From Marinimicrobium sp050113635 (GTDB lineage Bacteria > Pseudomonadota > Gammaproteobacteria > Pseudomonadales > Cellvibrionaceae): a stretch of DNA of 64,000 nt. This document shows, in pieces, positions 60,775 through 64,000 of this stretch. The notes under the pieces are model-generated. The model did not search any database. It saw only the letters and a program-made list of their open reading frames with translations, and was not told where the DNA came from. Position numbers and translations under genes: made by a program. Location of the stretch: the NCBI RefSeq assembly GCF_050113635.1, contig NZ_JBNJLT010000003.1:372001-436000 (forward strand). Reading direction: 5' to 3'. The number at the start of each line of letters is the position of its first letter. Position 1 is the stretch's first letter.

Positions 60775-62691
60775 ATGGAAGCTCCGTTCCAATGGCGCGC
60801 TTGCGCAATTATCGTTTGCCTCTCCTTGATATCCTGTGTCTCCCTGGCTGGCGAATTCTCTGTCCTGCCCGGCCAGGAGTTTGTGCGCTCCCCGGGGAAA
60901 CCTGCCAAACAAACCCTGACTTTTTCTGCGCCGTTGGCTGGTGATGCTTATAAAGTCCTAATTCTGAATGGCCCGGGCTCGACAGCGCCGGTTACGTCCG
61001 GCACTGTTATATTTAATGGTTCTTCGTTGTTCAAACCGAAGCATTTCGGTGGGAACGTGGATGTGCTTGAAGCTAACGTCCACTTGAAAACCGAGAATGA
61101 ATTGTCGGTAACCCTCAATGGGAAGCCCGGCAGTGGGTTCTGGCTACAGATCATCGGAACCGACGATGTTGCGCCGACCATTGACACGGTTGTTTCCCCG
61201 AAGGCCAACGCTGCTGGTTGGCATCAGTCACCGGTTACCGTGACCTTCACCTGTACTGACGACTTCAGCGGTGTGTCGACCTGCCCCGGGCCGCTAAACA
61301 TTTCCGATGACGGACGGAACCATATGTTTTCCGTTACCGTCGAGGATCTGGCAGGAAACGAGACCAGCCAAACGGTGCAGATCAGTCTGGACCAGACACC
61401 ACCGGACTTGGACTTCGTATACCCGGTTGACGGTGGACCGTTGGCCGATGCACACCCCATCGTCCAACTGCGCTTGACAGACAACCTCTCATTGGATACC
61501 TCCAGCCTGCAACTGGCGGCTGATGGTGAACGTGTGTCCTGCACACAATTGGACGATTTAGCTCATTGCCCTCTTTCGAGCGGTTTGAGTGCGGAAGCTC
61601 CAACCCATTTGCAAGCCAGCGTAAGCGACCATGCGGGCAACATTACCCAGGCGCAAATTACCCTGGCTCTGGATAGCGATAGTGACAGTGTTCCCGACTA
61701 CGCGGACGCCTGCCCGGACACTCCTGCGGACGAGTTTGCCGATGAGAATGGCTGTGGCCCCTCGCAGAGAGACTCAGACGGCAATGGTTTTACCGACGCT
61801 GAAGAGCTGGAGGCGGGCAGTGATCCTTACGATCCACAGGAGCAGCCTGAGTTGAAAATCCTGGGCTTCAGTGCTTCGCCGCAGGTGCTTACCCAGCCGG
61901 GTGCAACCGCCCAGCTGTTCTGGCATGTGCAGGGCGCACGTGCCATTAGTTTGCGCAATGACGTGGATGATACGGTGCTGGAGGATCTTGCGCGCAACAC
62001 GAGCGTCACCGTTAACCCGGTTATCTCTACTCGCTACACCCTCACAATCAACAACGGCAGCGAAAGCCTGAGCCAGCCCCTGGAGCTGCGTCTGGAACTG
62101 CCGCCTGAGCCCAGTTTGTGGGAAAGCCCCAGCCAAGCGCCGCTGACAGATGAGAATATCGCTTCTTCGCTGTCTGTCTCTCCCGAAGGCAGCAGTTATC
62201 TCGGCAGTTTTGATGGCAGCTTCCGCAAGATTGACGCTAATGGAGAGTTGGCCTGGACTCTGAAAAACTCCGGTCTTATTAAGGGCAAGACCCTGTTCGT
62301 GGAAGATTTGATCATCGTTGGCGCCAATACCGGCGGCCTGACCCACGACGGTGGCTCTGGCCGGGTGTACGCCCTGAATGCCGATCGCAGCATCCACTGG
62401 ACTGTGGAGACGGATGCTGCGGTAATCGCCTCGCCGGTATTGAACCGCGACGGTTCAAGCCTGTTTGTGGCCAGCTATGGTGGGGAAGTGCTGGCACTCA
62501 ATGTCAGCGATGGCCAATTGCTATGGCGCTATCAACTGCCTGACGGTGAGCGACTGGTGGCCTCTCCAGTCTATGTGGAGGCTCAGAGCGCCCTGGTCTT
62601 ACACAGTACTCGTGGTTATCTTTATGCGCTGGCGGTAAATGCAACGCCGGATGAGGCGCGCCTGCTTTGGACGCGGGAACTGGCCCAGTAG
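60775..62691 (+). CDS. Exported protein with Ig-like, thrombospondin-type-3 and PQQ-propeller-like regions
   Basis: A 638-residue exported protein (signal peptide ending near S-L-A-G-E). A beta-sandwich N-terminal region of about 130 residues is followed by a bacterial Ig-like repeat with T-D-D-F-S-G-V-S and V-E-D-L-A-G-N-E, then a second with V-S-D-H-A-G-N. A calcium-binding thrombospondin type 3 stretch (D-S-D-S-D-S-V-P-D and D-S-D-G-N-G) comes next, and a PQQ-like outer-membrane propeller (W-T-V-E-T-D-A-A-V, L-L-W-R-Y-Q-L-P) ends at a stop with few blades. It may be truncated. The ATG at 60775 follows AAAGAGA. Confidence 0.75.
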   Translation: MEAPFQWRACAIIVCLSLISCVSLAGEFSVLPGQEFVRSPGKPAKQTLTFSAPLAGDAYKVLILNGPGSTAPVTSGTVIFNGSSLFKPKHFGGNVDVLEANVHLKTENELSVTLNGKPGSGFWLQIIGTDDVAPTIDTVVSPKANAAGWHQSPVTVTFTCTDDFSGVSTCPGPLNISDDGRNHMFSVTVEDLAGNETSQTVQISLDQTPPDLDFVYPVDGGPLADAHPIVQLRLTDNLSLDTSSLQLAADGERVSCTQLDDLAHCPLSSGLSAEAPTHLQASVSDHAGNITQAQITLALDSDSDSVPDYADACPDTPADEFADENGCGPSQRDSDGNGFTDAEELEAGSDPYDPQEQPELKILGFSASPQVLTQPGATAQLFWHVQGARAISLRNDVDDTVLEDLARNTSVTVNPVISTRYTLTINNGSESLSQPLELRLELPPEPSLWESPSQAPLTDENIASSLSVSPEGSSYLGSFDGSFRKIDANGELAWTLKNSGLIKGKTLFVEDLIIVGANTGGLTHDGGSGRVYALNADRSIHWTVETDAAVIASPVLNRDGSSLFVASYGGEVLALNVSDGQLLWRYQLPDGERLVASPVYVEAQSALVLHSTRGYLYALAVNATPDEARLLWTRELAQ

Positions 62692-62759
62692 GGCAATACA
62701 GCGCGTGGAAATATAAAAACATCTCGGACTGAATGGCTCGGACCATACAAGAAAATCGG

Positions 62760-64000
62760 ATGCAAATCATGGATAAGTTCTTTTCTTGCAAAACCCCTAT
62801 GAATTTTCTTGCAGGGGTGGCTGCCTTATTTATTGTTATGGCCTGTGCATCAGAGTCAACTCTTGCGGACGTATGGCCTCCTGAGATCCGCAGTAATGTC
62901 AACGAAAGCCTCGATGGCGAGTATACCATCACAGTGACTGCCGAGCTCACTTGTCCTTATCGGTGTAATTTCAATAACTTCGGTTATGTGGTTTATGAAA
63001 GGCGGCCATCTGGTACCTGGCAAAGAATTGCTTCCGAAAACCCGACTGATGCAAACAGTTTTTCTGTCACGGTACAGAGAGAGAGTGGCACTTACGACTA
63101 TAAGGCCAGTGTCCAGCGCGTCTGGTACCCTGGTGGCGGTCATTGTTGTGAAGTACAGGAAGCCGACTCCGGCAGCATCACGGTTGTTGTCAATAAAGTA
63201 ACCGCTCCCAGGACCCCAGCGCTCGATACCATTGCGCCCGCCATAGCGCCCGATGGAAAGTATCTCCTTAGCTGGTCCAAACCCAGCAACAGCACAATCG
63301 ACTACTACCTGTTGCAAGAGAGCAAAGACGGAGCTGCCTGGACCGACATCCCGCTAAGCACGAATGCCTACGACACGGAGAGTGAGCCACGGCCCGCCGG
63401 CTCGACTTACCGCTATCGCGTCGCCGCCTGCAATAACGCCGCTGGATGCTCCGGTTATAGTAATGTGCAGTCGGTAGCGGTGCCCGTCAATGAACCGCCG
63501 CAAGTCACTCTGGAATCGCCCACTGATGGTGTCGGCTTTCGGCCTGGCGACAAGGTTACGTTGCGCGCCTCCGCTGTTGATCAACACGGAGTGGAGTCCG
63601 TCGACTTTTACATTCGATATACAATCGGTGGTACTGTCACGACCGACACGCGCAGCGCAAGCAGGCTATCCGGCAATAGTTGGGTAGCAAACTGGGATGC
63701 GCGGGCAGCGGACCAGGTGTTGGTCTGGGCCAAGGCTCGTGACGTGTTTGATGCCGAAAAAAATTCCAGTACGATTCTCATCAACGTCACCAACAATCAG
63801 CCTCCCACGGCCAGCTTATCGGTAGACAAAACCGTCCTGGCCAAAGGTGACAGCGTGACCCTCACCTCCACTGCCTCGGATAGCGACGGTAGTATTGACA
63901 AGGTGCGTTTTACCGCTAACGGTGGCACTCTGGCTGAAATTGGCAGTAAGCCTTACACCTATACCTGGACGCCGGAGGCGGTCGACAGTTACGACCTGCA
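62760..64000 (+). CDS. Large exported multi-domain protein, 3' end outside window
   Basis: An uninterrupted frame from the ATG at 62760 to the window end (413 codons). After a signal peptide (V-M-A-C-A-S-E-S, possibly a lipobox) there is a Cys-containing beta domain (T-C-P-Y-R-C-N-F), a fibronectin type III domain (about 145-240, Y-R-Y-R-V-A-A-C-N) and at least two Ig/cadherin-like repeats (P-P-Q-V-T-L-E-S-P and P-P-T-A-S-L-S-V-D). Such N-termini often lead into giant adhesin or Rhs/YD-repeat proteins. ATGs at 62769 and 62799 are alternative starts. It lies 68 bp after the propeller gene on the same strand. Confidence 0.8.
   Translation, partial: MQIMDKFFSCKTPMNFLAGVAALFIVMACASESTLADVWPPEIRSNVNESLDGEYTITVTAELTCPYRCNFNNFGYVVYERRPSGTWQRIASENPTDANSFSVTVQRESGTYDYKASVQRVWYPGGGHCCEVQEADSGSITVVVNKVTAPRTPALDTIAPAIAPDGKYLLSWSKPSNSTIDYYLLQESKDGAAWTDIPLSTNAYDTESEPRPAGSTYRYRVAACNNAAGCSGYSNVQSVAVPVNEPPQVTLESPTDGVGFRPGDKVTLRASAVDQHGVESVDFYIRYTIGGTVTTDTRSASRLSGNSWVANWDARAADQVLVWAKARDVFDAEKNSSTILINVTNNQPPTASLSVDKTVLAKGDSVTLTSTASDSDGSIDKVRFTANGGTLAEIGSKPYTYTWTPEAVDSYDL

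Overview
The window looks like a chromosomal segment of a polysaccharide-degrading marine or soil gammaproteobacterium of the Cellvibrio/Saccharophagus/Marinimicrobium type. The clues are a 732-residue secreted GH67 alpha-glucuronidase, a GH10 xylanase with CBM2-like and CBM60-like modules joined by serine linkers, two large TonB-dependent receptors of the carbohydrate-associated type, a fused BioH-BioC protein (also known from Saccharophagus), a DUF3094 protein, and a tRNA-fMet/rimP/nusA/infB/rbfA/truB/rpsO/pnp block in the usual order. No phage, IS element, rRNA or CRISPR array was seen. The taxonomy is inferred from gene content only.

Layout. 1-13.5 kb: the end of a MotB/MotD-type gene, then a candidate Rsm/Csr-type small RNA with a GacA-like upstream site. 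An HNH protein, a CPA2 antiporter, cysE coupled to a DUF411 protein, a CDF transporter, cardiolipin synthase, a glycerophosphodiesterase, hflK-hflC, srkA and comF follow. 13.5-18.4 kb: a bioB-bioF-bioHC-bioD operon behind a BirA-box-like operator that overlaps the promoter. 18.4-20 kb: three small or accessory genes, including a SprA-related protein. 20-29.6 kb: initiator tRNA and the translation/RNA-decay block. 29.6-31.3 kb: an ECF sigma factor with a ChrR-type zinc anti-sigma factor. Two divergent promoter-like elements of matching design lie upstream, the second facing a short terminated transcript that may be an sRNA. 31.5-34 kb: DUF1631 and PilZ-like genes. 34-37.1 kb: GH67 and a GntR/FCD regulator, each with a GTATAC palindrome at its promoter. 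37-39.3 kb: a small membrane protein and a Kef-type antiporter.

39.4-48.7 kb is the most coherent candidate system. A TonB-dependent receptor diverges from an operon of a PhoX/DUF839 protein, ExbB, two ExbDs, a dedicated TonB and a large lipoprotein. The shared control region carries four 11-bp-spaced TGTCAT-like repeats placed exactly as in PhoB-activated promoters, and a weaker pair faces the receptor. I read this as a phosphate-starvation-controlled, TonB-energised scavenging system.

48.7-52.5 kb: membrane proteins (DUF4153, PH domain, HPP). 52.5-58.5 kb: a DUF1080 lipoprotein, a second TonB receptor and the GH10 xylanase, with a GTATAC operator in the receptor/xylanase divergent region that links this locus to the GH67/GntR locus 20 kb away. 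58.5-64 kb: an AHSA1-like protein, then poorly characterised exported proteins, the last one running off the end. This final part looks AT-richer by eye and may be accessory.
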